From positions 26,012-90,011 of the forward strand of contig NZ_NRQU01000011.1 in NCBI RefSeq assembly GCF_004119495.1: a stretch of 64,000 nt of DNA. The letters run 5' to 3'. Both the position numbers and the translations under genes were made by a program. Shown one piece after another: positions 17,073-26,910 of the stretch (positions within the stretch are counted from its first letter, which is position 1; every line of letters starts with the position of its first letter). The notes beneath the pieces are model-generated. The model searched no databases. It was given only the letters and a program-made list of their open reading frames with translations, and was not told where the DNA came from. This DNA is from Flavobacterium sp. YO12. Lineage in GTDB: Bacteria; Bacteroidota; Bacteroidia; Flavobacteriales; Flavobacteriaceae.

Positions 17073-17680
17073 TTACTTTACAGCTTCTAAAATGTTTAGG
17101 GCAATTTCTGTCTGTCCTTTTTCACTAGTAATATAATCGCGATCTTTTTCATTCGATAAAAATCCGATTTGTAATGTCATTACAGGACAGCTAGCATTTT
17201 TTAGTATATAAAAAGGTGCTTCAGAAACTCTTCTTTTTTTGAGATTTCCAGCTTCAGTCATTTTATCAATTACAATAACTGCACTTTCTTTTGATTTTTC
17301 ATGAAACGTCTCATTTGATGGAACATAGACATCTACTCCGTTTACACTCATATTCATACTTTTACTAACATGAAGAGAAACAACTAAGTCTGGTTTTAAA
17401 TTATTGATAATCGAAACTCTTTCGCTCAATTCCATCTCACGATCACTATCTCGAAGTAAAACAATTTCAAGGTTACTATCCTTATTTAACGTTTTAATTT
17501 TTTTGCAATTGTTTCCGTAATTAATTTCTCTTGAAATCCATACATGTCGGCACCAAGATCTTTTCCGCCATGACCGGCATCAATTACAATTGTTTTTTTC
17601 TCTTCTAGTGGTTTAAATGAAAAAATAACTGCTAATCCTAAAATTCCTAAAAGTGTTGAAAATTTAATTCGCTTTTTCAT
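17073..17680 (-). pseudogene. N-acetylmuramoyl-L-alanine amidase (Amidase_3), frame broken at T7 run
   Basis: Cell-wall amidase of about 203 residues after repair. An N-terminal anchor (MKKRIKFSTLLGILGLAVIF) precedes zinc ligands in DAGHGG, the Glu of GFQEKLITE and the His of SLHVS. The frame breaks at the T7 run 17498-17504 (A7 on the coding strand). Upstream reads ETIAKKLKR then stop, and adding one A gives ETIAKKIKTLNKDSNLEI running into the downstream frame. Where active enzymes have Glu before GFLSN this one has Gln (codon 17169-17171), so activity is doubtful even if the frameshift is artefactual. Confidence 0.82.
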
Positions 17681-17743
17681 AATATAGTTTTTGGTTACTA
17701 AATTTTTAACGTCTTTTTTTAAGAAAAAGTATACAAATAAATT

Positions 17744-19171
17744 TTAAACCTGAACTCTTTTCCACTTTCCTCTTTTATAGAAAAAGATTCCGGCTAATGT
17801 TATTGCAGTTTCAGCAACTGGAATTGCGATGAAAACTCCTGTTGGTCCCATATTAAAATGTTTGGCAAGTATATAGGCTAATGGTATTTGAAACAGCCAA
17901 AATCCGAAGAAATTAATTCCTGTTGGTGTCCACGTATCTCCTGCTCCATTAAAGGTATTTATTAAAACCATTCCAATTCCATAAAAGACAAAACCAATAC
18001 ACATGATCTGTAAAGCTTCGACTGCAACCGTTTTTACTATTTCGTCATTGGTAAAAAATGAAATAATATACTGTCCAAAAACTAATGTTATAATTGTAAT
18101 AGAAGCCATAAAAACCAAATTGTATTTTGCAGTTGTAAAAACTGATTTTTCGGCGCGTTCAATTTGTTTGGCTCCTAAATTCTGTCCGACCAAAGTTGCC
18201 GCTGCATTACTTAACCCCCAAGCAGGCAGAATAAAAAACATCATAATTCGCAATGCCGTTTGATAACCTGCAGAACCATGATCGCCTCCTGTTGTAGCTA
18301 CTAATTGTGCCAAGAAAATCCAACTGCATGAAGCGATTACAAATTGCAAAACTCCTGGAGCAGCAATTTTGACTAAAGCTTTTATCTGCTTGAAATCTGG
18401 AATTAAATAAGAGATTTTAATTTTTAAAACTCCATTTCCATAGAACAAATGATAAATTTGATACAAAACCCCAATGCTTCTTCCTAAAGTCGTGGCAATC
18501 GCCGCACCAACTAATCCAAAAGCAGGAATTGACCCGAAACCATTAATTAAAATTGGGCATAAAATAATATTACAAATATTAGCAATCCAAAGGCTTTTCA
18601 TTGCGATTGCCGCATTACCAGCACCGCGAAAAATTCCGTTTATCAAGAATAAAAATGTAATACATAAACTAGAGCCAATCATAATTTGAGTGTATCTAAA
18701 CCCATGTTCAGCGGCTTCAACAGAAGCTCCCATGAATAAAAGAATATCTTTGGCATAGATGATTCCAAAAATGCTCATAAAAACACTTAGTACAAATGCA
18801 ATAATTATAGCCTGCATTCCGGCTTTTGCTGCAGCAACAGGATCTTTTTCTCCAATACGTCTTGCTACAACTGCGGTTGCTGCCATACTTAATCCGATGT
18901 CTAGAGAATATATAATTGTTAAAACAGACTCTGTTAATCCCACTGTTTGAATTGCAAAACTGCTGTGTTCTAAGTGACCAACGAAATACAAATCGACTAA
19001 AGCAAAAACCGATTCCATCATCATTTCTAAAACCATTGGTATGGCTAATAGAATTACGGCTTTCTTAATACTTCCAGAGGTATAATCAAAGGATTCGTCA
19101 CCTTGCAAGGCTTGTTTTAGGGTGGTGAATATTTTAGAAAATAAACTTTTCTTTATAACTGTTTCTGTCAT
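17744..19171 (-). CDS. MATE-family multidrug/Na+ antiporter
   Basis: Integral membrane protein of 475 residues with twelve predicted helices in two halves, typical of the NorM/DinF superfamily. Landmarks are IPMVLEMMMESVFALVDLYF in helix 1, the repeat-half signature GLSNAAATLVGQNLGAK, and FNGAGDTWTP in the second half. It would export cationic drugs or metabolites using Na+ or H+. It is a single gene with a 172-base upstream gap that shows no clear promoter. Confidence 0.92.
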   Translation of the reverse strand: MTETVIKKSLFSKIFTTLKQALQGDESFDYTSGSIKKAVILLAIPMVLEMMMESVFALVDLYFVGHLEHSSFAIQTVGLTESVLTIIYSLDIGLSMAATAVVARRIGEKDPVAAAKAGMQAIIIAFVLSVFMSIFGIIYAKDILLFMGASVEAAEHGFRYTQIMIGSSLCITFLFLINGIFRGAGNAAIAMKSLWIANICNIILCPILINGFGSIPAFGLVGAAIATTLGRSIGVLYQIYHLFYGNGVLKIKISYLIPDFKQIKALVKIAAPGVLQFVIASCSWIFLAQLVATTGGDHGSAGYQTALRIMMFFILPAWGLSNAAATLVGQNLGAKQIERAEKSVFTTAKYNLVFMASITIITLVFGQYIISFFTNDEIVKTVAVEALQIMCIGFVFYGIGMVLINTFNGAGDTWTPTGINFFGFWLFQIPLAYILAKHFNMGPTGVFIAIPVAETAITLAGIFFYKRGKWKRVQV

Positions 19172-19343
19172 GATATTTAGGATAAATGATAAAAATTGTC
19201 CAGATGTAATAACCTGAACTAAGAAAGTAAAACGTAAGTATCCTAATTATTCTAAAAAAATAAAATTAGGATTAGGCAGAAACAATCATATGCTGTAGAT
19301 TTTTAAAGCAATAAATGTAAGTAATATTTTTTAGAGAAATATA

Positions 19344-20543
19344 TTAATCCAACAACTTTTTGCTTACGCGGCTGCTGGCAATTAATGAAGCGACAAAACC
19401 AAGAGAAACAATTGTACCTAAAACAATAAGCACATTTTCTACTGTAAATACTACTGGATATGCCAAAGTTGCGGTAAGCATAATAAGCTCATATTTTTGC
19501 TGCAGCACTACTAGAATAATACCTAAAGCGAGACCCAATAATCCGCCAAAAATACTTAGCAGCGTTCCCTGAAGTAAAAATATTTTTCGAAGACTGTTGA
19601 TTTCTGTTCCAAGATTAAATAGGGTTTTTAGATTTCCTTTTTTCTCTAAAATCATCATAATTAAAGCGCCGACTAAATTAAAAAGTGCTACCACAATTAC
19701 GAGAGTAAAAATCAAATAAACTACGATATTCTCCGTATTGAGCATTCTGTATAAAGACTCATTAAGCTGTGCTCTGTTTTTTAAGGTGACTTTATTATCG
19801 AAGATCTTTTTTAATTGATTTGTAATGGCATTTTCATCTGCATTTGGTTTCAGTTTAAACTCAATTCCTGAAATCTGATTGGGTTTATACATCAATAATT
19901 CCTGAGTAAGACCTAAATCTGCAAATACATATTTCGAATCTAAATCTTCGCTGATTGAGTAAACTCCAACAGGCAATACATCTGTTTTTGTAAAGGCTTC
20001 ATTTGGATTTTCGATTGCTCCTTTTCCTGGTTTTGGTGCAAATATCTGCAACGGATTTTCAAAATCAAGAATTCCCATCGAGAAATCCTGTGCCATTCTA
20101 TATCCAATTACTACCTGATAAGAATCTCTTCTAATCCATTGCCCATTAAATAATTTTTTCTTGATATCGTTTACTACAGGATAAACACTGTCTACACCTT
20201 TTAAATAGGTAACATGCTGTTTATCTTTGAATAAGAACAAAACACGTTCTTCGATAATTTTGGTATAAGAGGCAACTCCTTCAATTTTTTTGAGTTGATT
20301 TTCTTGTTCTTTAGAAATAAAAAATGATTTTCCTAAAGTACTTGTCATTTTCAAGTCGGGATCTATTTCGTTTGTAAACGAAAGACTAAAAACTTTTAAT
20401 CCGCTAAAAACGGACAATACCACAAACAAAGCCATTGTGCCAACAACAATTCCCATGCTGGCAATACGATTGATAATATTGATAGCGTTATTTTTACTTC
20501 GGCTGAAAATATATCGTTTGGCTATGTAAAGGGGGAAATTCAA
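19344..20543 (-). CDS. LolC/LolE-like ABC transporter permease (FtsX domain)
   Basis: Protein of 399 residues with one N-terminal helix (GIVVGTMALFVVLSVFSGLK), a large periplasmic domain, then three C-terminal helices forming the FtsX core (about 270-390). This is the LolCE/MacB-type layout for lipoprotein release from the inner membrane. The start MNFPLYIAKRYIFSRSKNNA matches the conserved N-terminus of Bacteroidota homologues. It lies one base after rbfA on the same strand. The cognate ATPase is not adjacent. Confidence 0.88.
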   Translation of the reverse strand: MNFPLYIAKRYIFSRSKNNAINIINRIASMGIVVGTMALFVVLSVFSGLKVFSLSFTNEIDPDLKMTSTLGKSFFISKEQENQLKKIEGVASYTKIIEERVLFLFKDKQHVTYLKGVDSVYPVVNDIKKKLFNGQWIRRDSYQVVIGYRMAQDFSMGILDFENPLQIFAPKPGKGAIENPNEAFTKTDVLPVGVYSISEDLDSKYVFADLGLTQELLMYKPNQISGIEFKLKPNADENAITNQLKKIFDNKVTLKNRAQLNESLYRMLNTENIVVYLIFTLVIVVALFNLVGALIMMILEKKGNLKTLFNLGTEINSLRKIFLLQGTLLSIFGGLLGLALGIILVVLQQKYELIMLTATLAYPVVFTVENVLIVLGTIVSLGFVASLIASSRVSKKLLD

Positions 20544-20544
20544 T

Positions 20545-20937
20545 TTATGATTTTCTTCTTTTTTCTAGTAGATCACGGTTTTCAATTGGATTTTCTCTGT
20601 TTGCCAAAGCATTGTCTATTTTTTCAATATAGTCTAAAGAGTCATCAATAAAGAAAACTAGATTTGGCACACGGCGTAATTGCAAACGAACGCGTTGTGA
20701 TAAATCATGCTTGATTAGGGTAGTATTTGATTTTATTCCTTCTAAAGTTTCTTTGGCTTTTTCTTGTGGAAAAATACTTAAATATACTGTCGCCACAGAT
20801 AAATCTGAAGTAACACTAACTTTGGATACTGAAATTACTAAGTTGCTAATTCCATTTTTTCTCACTTCACCTTGCAAAATATCAACCAGATCTTTCTGGA
20901 TTACACTGCCTATTTTTTTCTGTCTATTTGTTTCCAT
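20545..20937 (-). CDS. rbfA: Ribosome-binding factor A
   Basis: Small KH-like protein of 130 residues that helps mature the 16S rRNA 5' end in 30S assembly. The family pattern is RQKKIGSVIQKDLVDIL at the N-terminus, VSVTSDLSVATVYLSIFP in the middle and LRRVPNLVFFIDDSLDY near the end. It is the first gene of a two-gene unit with the LolC/E-like permease. Confidence 0.95.
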   Translation of the reverse strand: METNRQKKIGSVIQKDLVDILQGEVRKNGISNLVISVSKVSVTSDLSVATVYLSIFPQEKAKETLEGIKSNTTLIKHDLSQRVRLQLRRVPNLVFFIDDSLDYIEKIDNALANRENPIENRDLLEKRRKS

Positions 20938-21168
20938 AGTGCAAAAAATACTATTTTTAATTTCAATCGATGCAATTTCGAATTAACTTAAGAATGAATT
21001 TACAAATCTATTTCTCAAAAAACGGTCACTTCTAGTATTCATTTTCACAATATCCTCAAATTTTAACTATTATAGGTAATCATTTGTTTTGATTTAAAAG
21101 CTGATAAATATCACAAATATTATCAGAATTATTTTACATATTTGATATAAATTTAACACTTATCTATT

Positions 21169-21587
21169 ATGAAAAAAGAGAACCAATTAGTCACATTATG
21201 ACTAAAAGCGTAGTGACTGTAAATCAAAATGACGATTTAAGAAAAGTAGTAGAAAAACTAAAATCGAATTCGATCAGACATATTCCTGTTGTTAATGGCA
21301 AAGTGGTAGTTGGTATTATAAGCCGAACAGATGTTAATCGATTGACTTTTGGTGCTTTGTTTGATGGACAAGAAGGTGTAGATGAAGCGATCTTGGATAT
21401 GCTCAGCATTTCTCAAGTTATGACTTCAAAACCAAAAACTCTTCCTTCTGATACCATTATTAAAGATCTAGCGGAAGTTTTTGCAAAAGAAGATTTTCAT
21501 GCTCTGCCTGTTGTAGACAATGGAGAACTGAAAGGAATTGTAACTACGACTGATGTTATTAAATATTTTTTAGAACAATATGATTAA
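21169..21587 (+). CDS. CBS-domain protein, N-terminal frame broken at A6 run
   Basis: Protein of about 139 residues with two CBS domains (about 12-70 and 80-138), including IRHIPVVNGKVVGIISR-like and FHALPVVDNGELKGIVTT segments. Such pairs bind adenine nucleotides and act as sensors. The natural start appears to be the ATG at 21169, giving MKKREPISHIMTKSV if the A6 run 21172-21177 had one more A. As written that frame stops at once and the intact frame begins at the internal Met at 21198. Adjacent genes are divergent or convergent, so it is monocistronic. Confidence 0.82.
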
Positions 21588-21688
21588 GTGATTCAAAACT
21601 GTAAAAACCGAATTTCTTATTCAAAATTCATCTATACAATCTGGTTTAAATACTGTTTTAATTGAAAACCCTGATAATGTAAGCAAAT

Positions 21689-21732
21689 AAAAAACCTTTT
21701 CACTAGTATTAATCAGTGAAAAGGTTTTCTTT
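21689..21732. terminator. Bidirectional hairpin terminator
   Basis: The stem AAACCTTTTCACT pairs with AGTGAAAAGGTTT around an AT loop, with an A run on the left and TCTTTT on the right. It lies between the convergent CBS and EnvC-like genes. Confidence 0.85.
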
Positions 21733-21772
21733 TAGCTAATATTCAATCAGCTCATTTTATAGTACTGCTAAA

Positions 21773-23052
21773 CTATCTATTTTGCAGCCATCCTTCTGGA
21801 TTATTATTTGATGTATTTTGAAGAATCAGGAATTTAATAATTGTTTTTCCTGTGTCTCCACTAGTTCTAACTTTTCCAATAACTTGCTTCACTTTTACTT
21901 TATCACCTTGTTCAACAGACACGGAACTTAAATTTTGATATACGGTAAAGAAATCTCCATGCTGAATAAAAACGGCTCTGTTTACAGGAGATAAGGCAAT
22001 CACTTTGGATACCACTCCTTCAAACACCGCACGTGCGCTTGCTCCTTGTTCAGTAGTGATCTCTACTCCTGAATTATGAACAGTCAATGATGGATACAAT
22101 GGATGCGGTTGATCTCCGTAACCAAGAGATATAAATCCTTTCTCTACCGGCCAAGGTAATTTTCCTCTGTTTGCTTTAAAATCGGCAGCCAAAATTTTAC
22201 CTTCCGGCGTTAATGCAATTCTATCTGATGAATAACTTTTAGGTGCTGCTGCCTCTGCTTTCTCTGCTTCGCTGGCTTTACCTTCTGCGATTCTTCTACG
22301 TCTCTCTTCCTCGGCTCTTTGATTCGCTAATCTAATTTGTTCACGAATAAGTTCTTTAATTTTAGCGTCGATTCTTCTCGATTCTTGCTGTTTCGCTCTT
22401 GTATCAGCAATAATTTTATTCTTATCTTTTTTAATTGAGTTAACTAATTTTTGCTGTTCTTTTTTCTCAACTTCTAAACTTTGTTTTTCCTTTTCGTTCT
22501 CAGCAATAATTTTTTTCTTAACCTGTCTCTGCCCGTCTAACCTTGCATTAAAATCAACTAATTGTGCAGTTTTAGACTCGATTTCTAAACCTTGATTTTT
22601 TCTAAAATTAGTATATTGTTTTAAATATTGTGCTCTTTTATAAGCTTGTAAAAAACTTTCTGAAGACAAAATAAACATTGCTCTACTTTGCTCAGAACGG
22701 CTTTTGTACGATTTTAAAATCATCTTAGCATAATCTGCTTTTAAAACTTCCAGCTCCTTTTTTAATTTATTAACCTTAACTTGATTAATATACATATCAT
22801 TACTTAACAGTTTTTCCTGCTTTGCGGTAGTATTGATTAATTTCTCTTTTAACTTGATTTTATTCGCCTGAATTAAAAACACATTTACAGCCGATTTTTC
22901 TTTTTCTTTACTGATTGCAGCATTTTTTCATTATCTCTAATTTCTTGCTGAATCTGCGCTTTACGCTGTTCAAGTTTTTCTTGCTGTGAATCTTGCGCCC
23001 ACATAAAAGTTGTGGCACAAATAAAAATTAGGCTGAGGAGAAATTTTGGCAT
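21773..23052 (-). pseudogene. EnvC-like murein hydrolase activator (degenerate LytM), frame broken at T5 run
   Basis: After repair a protein of about 425 residues: signal peptide (ATTFMWAQ), long coiled coil, and C-terminal LytM domain. The frame breaks near the T5 run 22901-22905 (or 22895-22899): MLQSVKKKKNRL then stop. Adding one base gives SVKKKEKSAVNVFLIQANK, joining the downstream frame. The LytM domain keeps HNSGVEI but has VYQNL where peptidases have a Y-x-H metal ligand, and IIKFLILQ where the last HxH His should be. This fits EnvC-type activators of amidases, which do not cut peptidoglycan. The start at 23052 (MPKFLLSL) follows a run of genes on the same strand. Confidence 0.85.
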
Positions 23053-23075
23053 GTTTCTTTTTTCTTTTTGCAAAT

Positions 23076-23855
23076 TTACTTAATTAAAACTTTTTTATAA
23101 CCGCTTGGTACGCTATACGGAAAAGAAAGTTCCTCGTTAAACGAAATATTGTTATAATTTAAATTAATATTGGTTGTTCCTTTTGGCTGCACAGCATTAA
23201 TTGTAAGTGTTGTTGGAATTGTTCCTTGGGCAAACGTTTTACTGTCAGAATAATTAATTTCTAACTTTCTGTTTTCAGATGCTTGTGTGATTTCTTCTTT
23301 CTGCAGCAAATATTTTTCAGGATCTAAATAGAATGCCTTTTTTATATTTTCATCCTTTTCATCTTCTAAGCGAAAAAGATTTTCTACAATTGTCTGTGTA
23401 TACTCGCCTTTTCTTAAATCATCAAAAGCTTCTCCAATTAACAAATTCTGTACTTTGTTATAATCTAATTCAGTTCCAAGCCATTTACTCAAACTGCTAA
23501 AATCACCTTCATAATAAGTACTGTTTATTTTTTCGTAATAACTTACTGCGGTTGGGGTAATCAAGGCTTTCGCCATTGTAATTCCTAAAAACCGAACGCT
23601 TACTAAAATCTGTTTGTCTTTTTCAATTTTTATTTCGGCAGTTACGTTTTGACTTTGTTTATCATCTACATACTTCGCAGCGGCTTTTATATAGAGAGTC
23701 GAAAAATCTAGTTTGTTTTCGTAATGCTTCTCTATTGCTTTTTTATCTTTTTTTGTAATCGTTTCGACTACAGTGTTGTTTTGTACTGCTGCCTGTTTTG
23801 ATTTACATGAAATCACAAAAACGGACATCAATACTAATACAATATATTTTTTCAT
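23076..23855 (-). CDS. DUF4292 lipoprotein
   Basis: Protein of 259 residues with lipobox VISCKS near residue 17, so anchored in a membrane. The body reads YENKLDFSTLYIKAAAKY then beta strands (ITAEIKIEKDKQILVSVRFLG, split here), matching DUF4292, a LolB-like family of Bacteroidota. It lies between the TPR and EnvC-like genes on the same strand with short gaps. An envelope-assembly role is plausible but unproven. Confidence 0.8.
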   Translation of the reverse strand: MKKYIVLVLMSVFVISCKSKQAAVQNNTVVETITKKDKKAIEKHYENKLDFSTLYIKAAAKYVDDKQSQNVTAEIKIEKDKQILVSVRFLGITMAKALITPTAVSYYEKINSTYYEGDFSSLSKWLGTELDYNKVQNLLIGEAFDDLRKGEYTQTIVENLFRLEDEKDENIKKAFYLDPEKYLLQKEEITQASENRKLEINYSDSKTFAQGTIPTTLTINAVQPKGTTNINLNYNNISFNEELSFPYSVPSGYKKVLIK

Positions 23856-23868
23856 TTTATTCTCCTTA

Positions 23869-25215
23869 TTATTTTTGTTTTAATAACTCATTTGCTTTCA
23901 AAAAGTATTCCTCTTTTTTCTTAGCATCTCCCAATCCATTGTAAGCCTCACCAAGTTGAATATTAAAATTTGCTTCGAGCTTTTTATCATCAACAACATA
24001 ATCAAGTCCCATTTCTAAAACGGTTTTTGCGTTTTTAAATTGTTTCAGCTGATTATTTCCTAGTCCTGCATAATAGTAAAATTGAGGCTGACTCGGATAA
24101 ACTTCTATCATATTCATCGCCCTTTTTGTCATTGGCTCAAATTGTTTTGCCTGTGTATAAGCATCAAGTAAAAGCAAATTAGTTTCACGATCTGTCTCTG
24201 AGTTTGTTCTTAGATCTTTCTCGTAATACTTAATTGCGTTTTCAAATTGTCCTTTTCCATGATAAAATTTGCCAATTTCTTTTGCTACATCAATTTCTTT
24301 ATCGTTATCAAAATATGCAATTGCCTTTTCTAAATCAGGTGCATACTGAGGATTTTTAGTAACATAAATCAAAAATTCATTTAAGGTACGATGTTTAATT
24401 TTTGAGTCAATTTTTGAACTTGACAAAACTATATTCATCGCTTTTATCGCTTTATCTGCCTGATTGGCATCTAGATATACTTTGAATAAGCTTACCTGCG
24501 CCCATTCTGAATCTGGAATTTCTTTTGATAATTGTTTTGCTATATCTAATGCCTTATCTGTTTCCTCTGCTTTTGAATATAAAAAAATCAAATTAACGTA
24601 ATTGGATTCTTCTTTTGGATTTTTCTTAATCTGATCTATTAAATTGGTAATAGCAGCATCCTGATATTTTCCCTGCGATAAAATCTGTATTTTGTATCTT
24701 TCACGATCTTCAGATTTCCCAAACTTATCGTTCATTTCATTAATAGCAGTCAAAGCTTTATCAAATTGGTTTGTGATCATATACAACGATATTAAATCGT
24801 CTTTGTACTCTTCATCAAAAACCATAATTTTCTGAATCGTTTCGATTGCCAGCGGATAATTTTTGGTTTCATAACTTACATCGTAAATTCCTAACCAATA
24901 CCATTTATTTTTTGGGTTTAATTGTGTGGCTTTTTCAAATGCATCCTGTGCATTTTTATAATCTTTGAGAGCCAGATAATTTTTCCCTAATTCAAAATAG
25001 GCAACAGCATCATTGGGTTTTAGTTTGATACATTTGTCTAATGATGCTATTGCTTTATCATAATTTTCAATTCCTTTTTGTTTTAAAGATTCATAAAAAG
25101 CATCTTGATAATCATCTGTTGCCATAGCAATATCTTCTGGTTCAGTTTGAGCCAAAACCACATTTGAATTGCCAAGCAAAACGATAAATAAAATTATTAA
25201 AACGCCTTTTTTCAT
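23869..25215 (-). CDS. Tetratricopeptide-repeat protein, exported
   Basis: Protein of 448 residues with a signal peptide (NSNVVLAQ) and at least eight TPR-like helical hairpins. A clear example is AVAYFELGKNYLALKDYKNA with KATQLNPKNKWYWLGIYDV, and another is near the C-terminus, NFNIQLGEAYNGLGDAKKK. It is probably a periplasmic or membrane-associated scaffold. It is followed by the DUF4292 lipoprotein and EnvC-like genes, an arrangement suggesting a shared envelope function. Confidence 0.82.
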   Translation of the reverse strand: MKKGVLIILFIVLLGNSNVVLAQTEPEDIAMATDDYQDAFYESLKQKGIENYDKAIASLDKCIKLKPNDAVAYFELGKNYLALKDYKNAQDAFEKATQLNPKNKWYWLGIYDVSYETKNYPLAIETIQKIMVFDEEYKDDLISLYMITNQFDKALTAINEMNDKFGKSEDRERYKIQILSQGKYQDAAITNLIDQIKKNPKEESNYVNLIFLYSKAEETDKALDIAKQLSKEIPDSEWAQVSLFKVYLDANQADKAIKAMNIVLSSSKIDSKIKHRTLNEFLIYVTKNPQYAPDLEKAIAYFDNDKEIDVAKEIGKFYHGKGQFENAIKYYEKDLRTNSETDRETNLLLLDAYTQAKQFEPMTKRAMNMIEVYPSQPQFYYYAGLGNNQLKQFKNAKTVLEMGLDYVVDDKKLEANFNIQLGEAYNGLGDAKKKEEYFLKANELLKQK

Positions 25216-25266
25216 TCTTTTTATATTTTCATTTTTAAACCAAAAAGAACCTTTTGAAATTTATTT

Positions 25267-26283
25267 TTATTCTAAAACAGAATAATCTCCAATGCTGATG
25301 CTGGTAAATTTACCATCATAACTTACATGATTTCCAATCATTGCATTGTCTAAATTTGCATTTTTTATTTGAGAATAAGTCTGTACTAAACTGTTCTTAA
25401 TTGCACTATCCGTTATGTGACATCCTTTGCCAATTGAAACGTTCGGACCAACCGTCGTGTTTTTAAGCACTACATTTTCACCAATATAACAAGGTGGAAT
25501 AATGGTTGAATTTTCTAGTTTTACATCATAGTCAACTAAATGTTCACCATCATTATGTAAAAATCCCAGCATTCTGGTATTTGTTTCAACGGTTACATCT
25601 TTGTTTCCGCAATCCATCCATTCGTCAACGCTTCCTGTTTTAAAAACTTTTCCGTTGGCCATCATTGCTTTGATACCGTCATTGATTTGATATTCTCCGC
25701 CGTTTTGAATGTTATTATCTAAAACGCCTTGTAATTCCTTTTTCAAATCACTAACTTCTTTGAAATAGTAAATTCCAATAACTGCTAAATCGCTTACAAA
25801 CTCTTTTGGTTTTTCAACCAATTCTATAATTTCATTATTTGCGTTTAATTTTACTACACCAAAAGCTTCTGGCTGTTCTACTTGTTTTACCCAAATTACA
25901 GCATCTGCCTCAGGATCTAATTCAAAATCAGCTCTAATTAAAGTATCCGCATAAGCGATAACTGCAGGACCAGAAAGAGATTCTTTTGCACACATAATAG
26001 CGTGACCTGTTCCCAAAGGCAAATCTTGTCGATAAATAGATGCTTTTGCTCCTAACCCTTTTGCCAAATCTTCTAAACTTGCTACAAGATCATCTCCAAA
26101 AAAAGCAGGATCTCCTAATATAAAAGCGACTTCTTCGATAGGCTCTTTTAAAATTTTGGCAATATCCTCGACCAAACGATGCACGATTGATTTTCCTGCA
26201 ACTGGAATTAATGGTTTTGGAACGGTTAAAGTATGTGGCCTAAGTCTCGATCCGCGGCCAGCCATTGGAACTATTATTTTCAT
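25267..26283 (-). CDS. Sugar-phosphate nucleotidyltransferase with left-handed beta-helix tail
   Basis: Protein of 338 residues. The NTP-transferase signature MKIIVPMAGRGSRLRPHT is at the very N-terminus, followed by PKPLIPVAGKS. The region about 255-330 shows hexapeptide-type repeats (IPPCYIGENVVLKNTTVGPN). It makes a nucleotide-activated sugar from NTP and sugar 1-phosphate; the sugar (glucose, mannose or GlcNAc) is not determined. Next upstream is dut and beyond it a flippase, consistent with cell-surface polysaccharide supply. Confidence 0.88.
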   Translation of the reverse strand: MKIIVPMAGRGSRLRPHTLTVPKPLIPVAGKSIVHRLVEDIAKILKEPIEEVAFILGDPAFFGDDLVASLEDLAKGLGAKASIYRQDLPLGTGHAIMCAKESLSGPAVIAYADTLIRADFELDPEADAVIWVKQVEQPEAFGVVKLNANNEIIELVEKPKEFVSDLAVIGIYYFKEVSDLKKELQGVLDNNIQNGGEYQINDGIKAMMANGKVFKTGSVDEWMDCGNKDVTVETNTRMLGFLHNDGEHLVDYDVKLENSTIIPPCYIGENVVLKNTTVGPNVSIGKGCHITDSAIKNSLVQTYSQIKNANLDNAMIGNHVSYDGKFTSISIGDYSVLE

Positions 26284-26444
26284 TTTTTGTTTTTATTTGT
26301 TTCGTGAAGATTTAAATCTTCATTGATTTGGTTTAATTTTTTTTATGATAAAGCCCGTGAATATTCTTTACTAAGATTTTTCATTTCACTTTAAAAGTGC
26401 TAGAAATTAATGTGCTTCTAGATTCTATAATGTAAAACTAAAAA

Positions 26445-26879
26445 CTATTTTACTCCTGTACTGCCAAAACCGCCTTCACCTCTTGAAGTTTCAGAAAGTT
26501 CTTCGACTTCGATCCATTCAGCTCTTTCGTGTTTCGCAATAATTAATTGTGCAATTCGTTCTCCGTTTTCGATTACAAATTCTTCATTTGATAAATTTAC
26601 TAAAATTACCCCTATTTCTCCTCTATAATCTGCATCAACCGTACCTGGAGAATTTAAAACTGTAATTCCTTTTTTAGCAGCCAGTCCGCTTCTTGGTCTT
26701 ACCTGTGCTTCGCAGCCAATTGGTAATTCGATAAAAAGTCCTGTTTTTACAATTGTTCTTTCTAAAGGTTTTAGCGTAATTGATTCAGTTAAATTAGCAC
26801 GCAAATCCATTCCTGCAGAAGCAATAGTTTCATAGTTAGGTAAATCGTGCTGTGATTTATTGATAATTTGTATTTTCAT
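26445..26879 (-). CDS. dut: dUTP diphosphatase
   Basis: Trimeric dUTPase of 144 residues, hydrolysing dUTP to dUMP. All five motifs are present: [32 protein letters not shown] with the catalytic Asp, [10 protein letters not shown] and the C-terminal [10 protein letters not shown]. It lies 31 bases after the flippase gene and upstream of the nucleotidyltransferase on the same strand. Confidence 0.96.
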   Translation of the reverse strand: MKIQIINKSQHDLPNYETIASAGMDLRANLTESITLKPLERTIVKTGLFIELPIGCEAQVRPRSGLAAKKGITVLNSPGTVDADYRGEIGVILVNLSNEEFVIENGERIAQLIIAKHERAEWIEVEELSETSRGEGGFGSTGVK

Positions 26880-26910
26880 TTTATATTTTAAATAATTAAA
26901 AAAGTAATTT

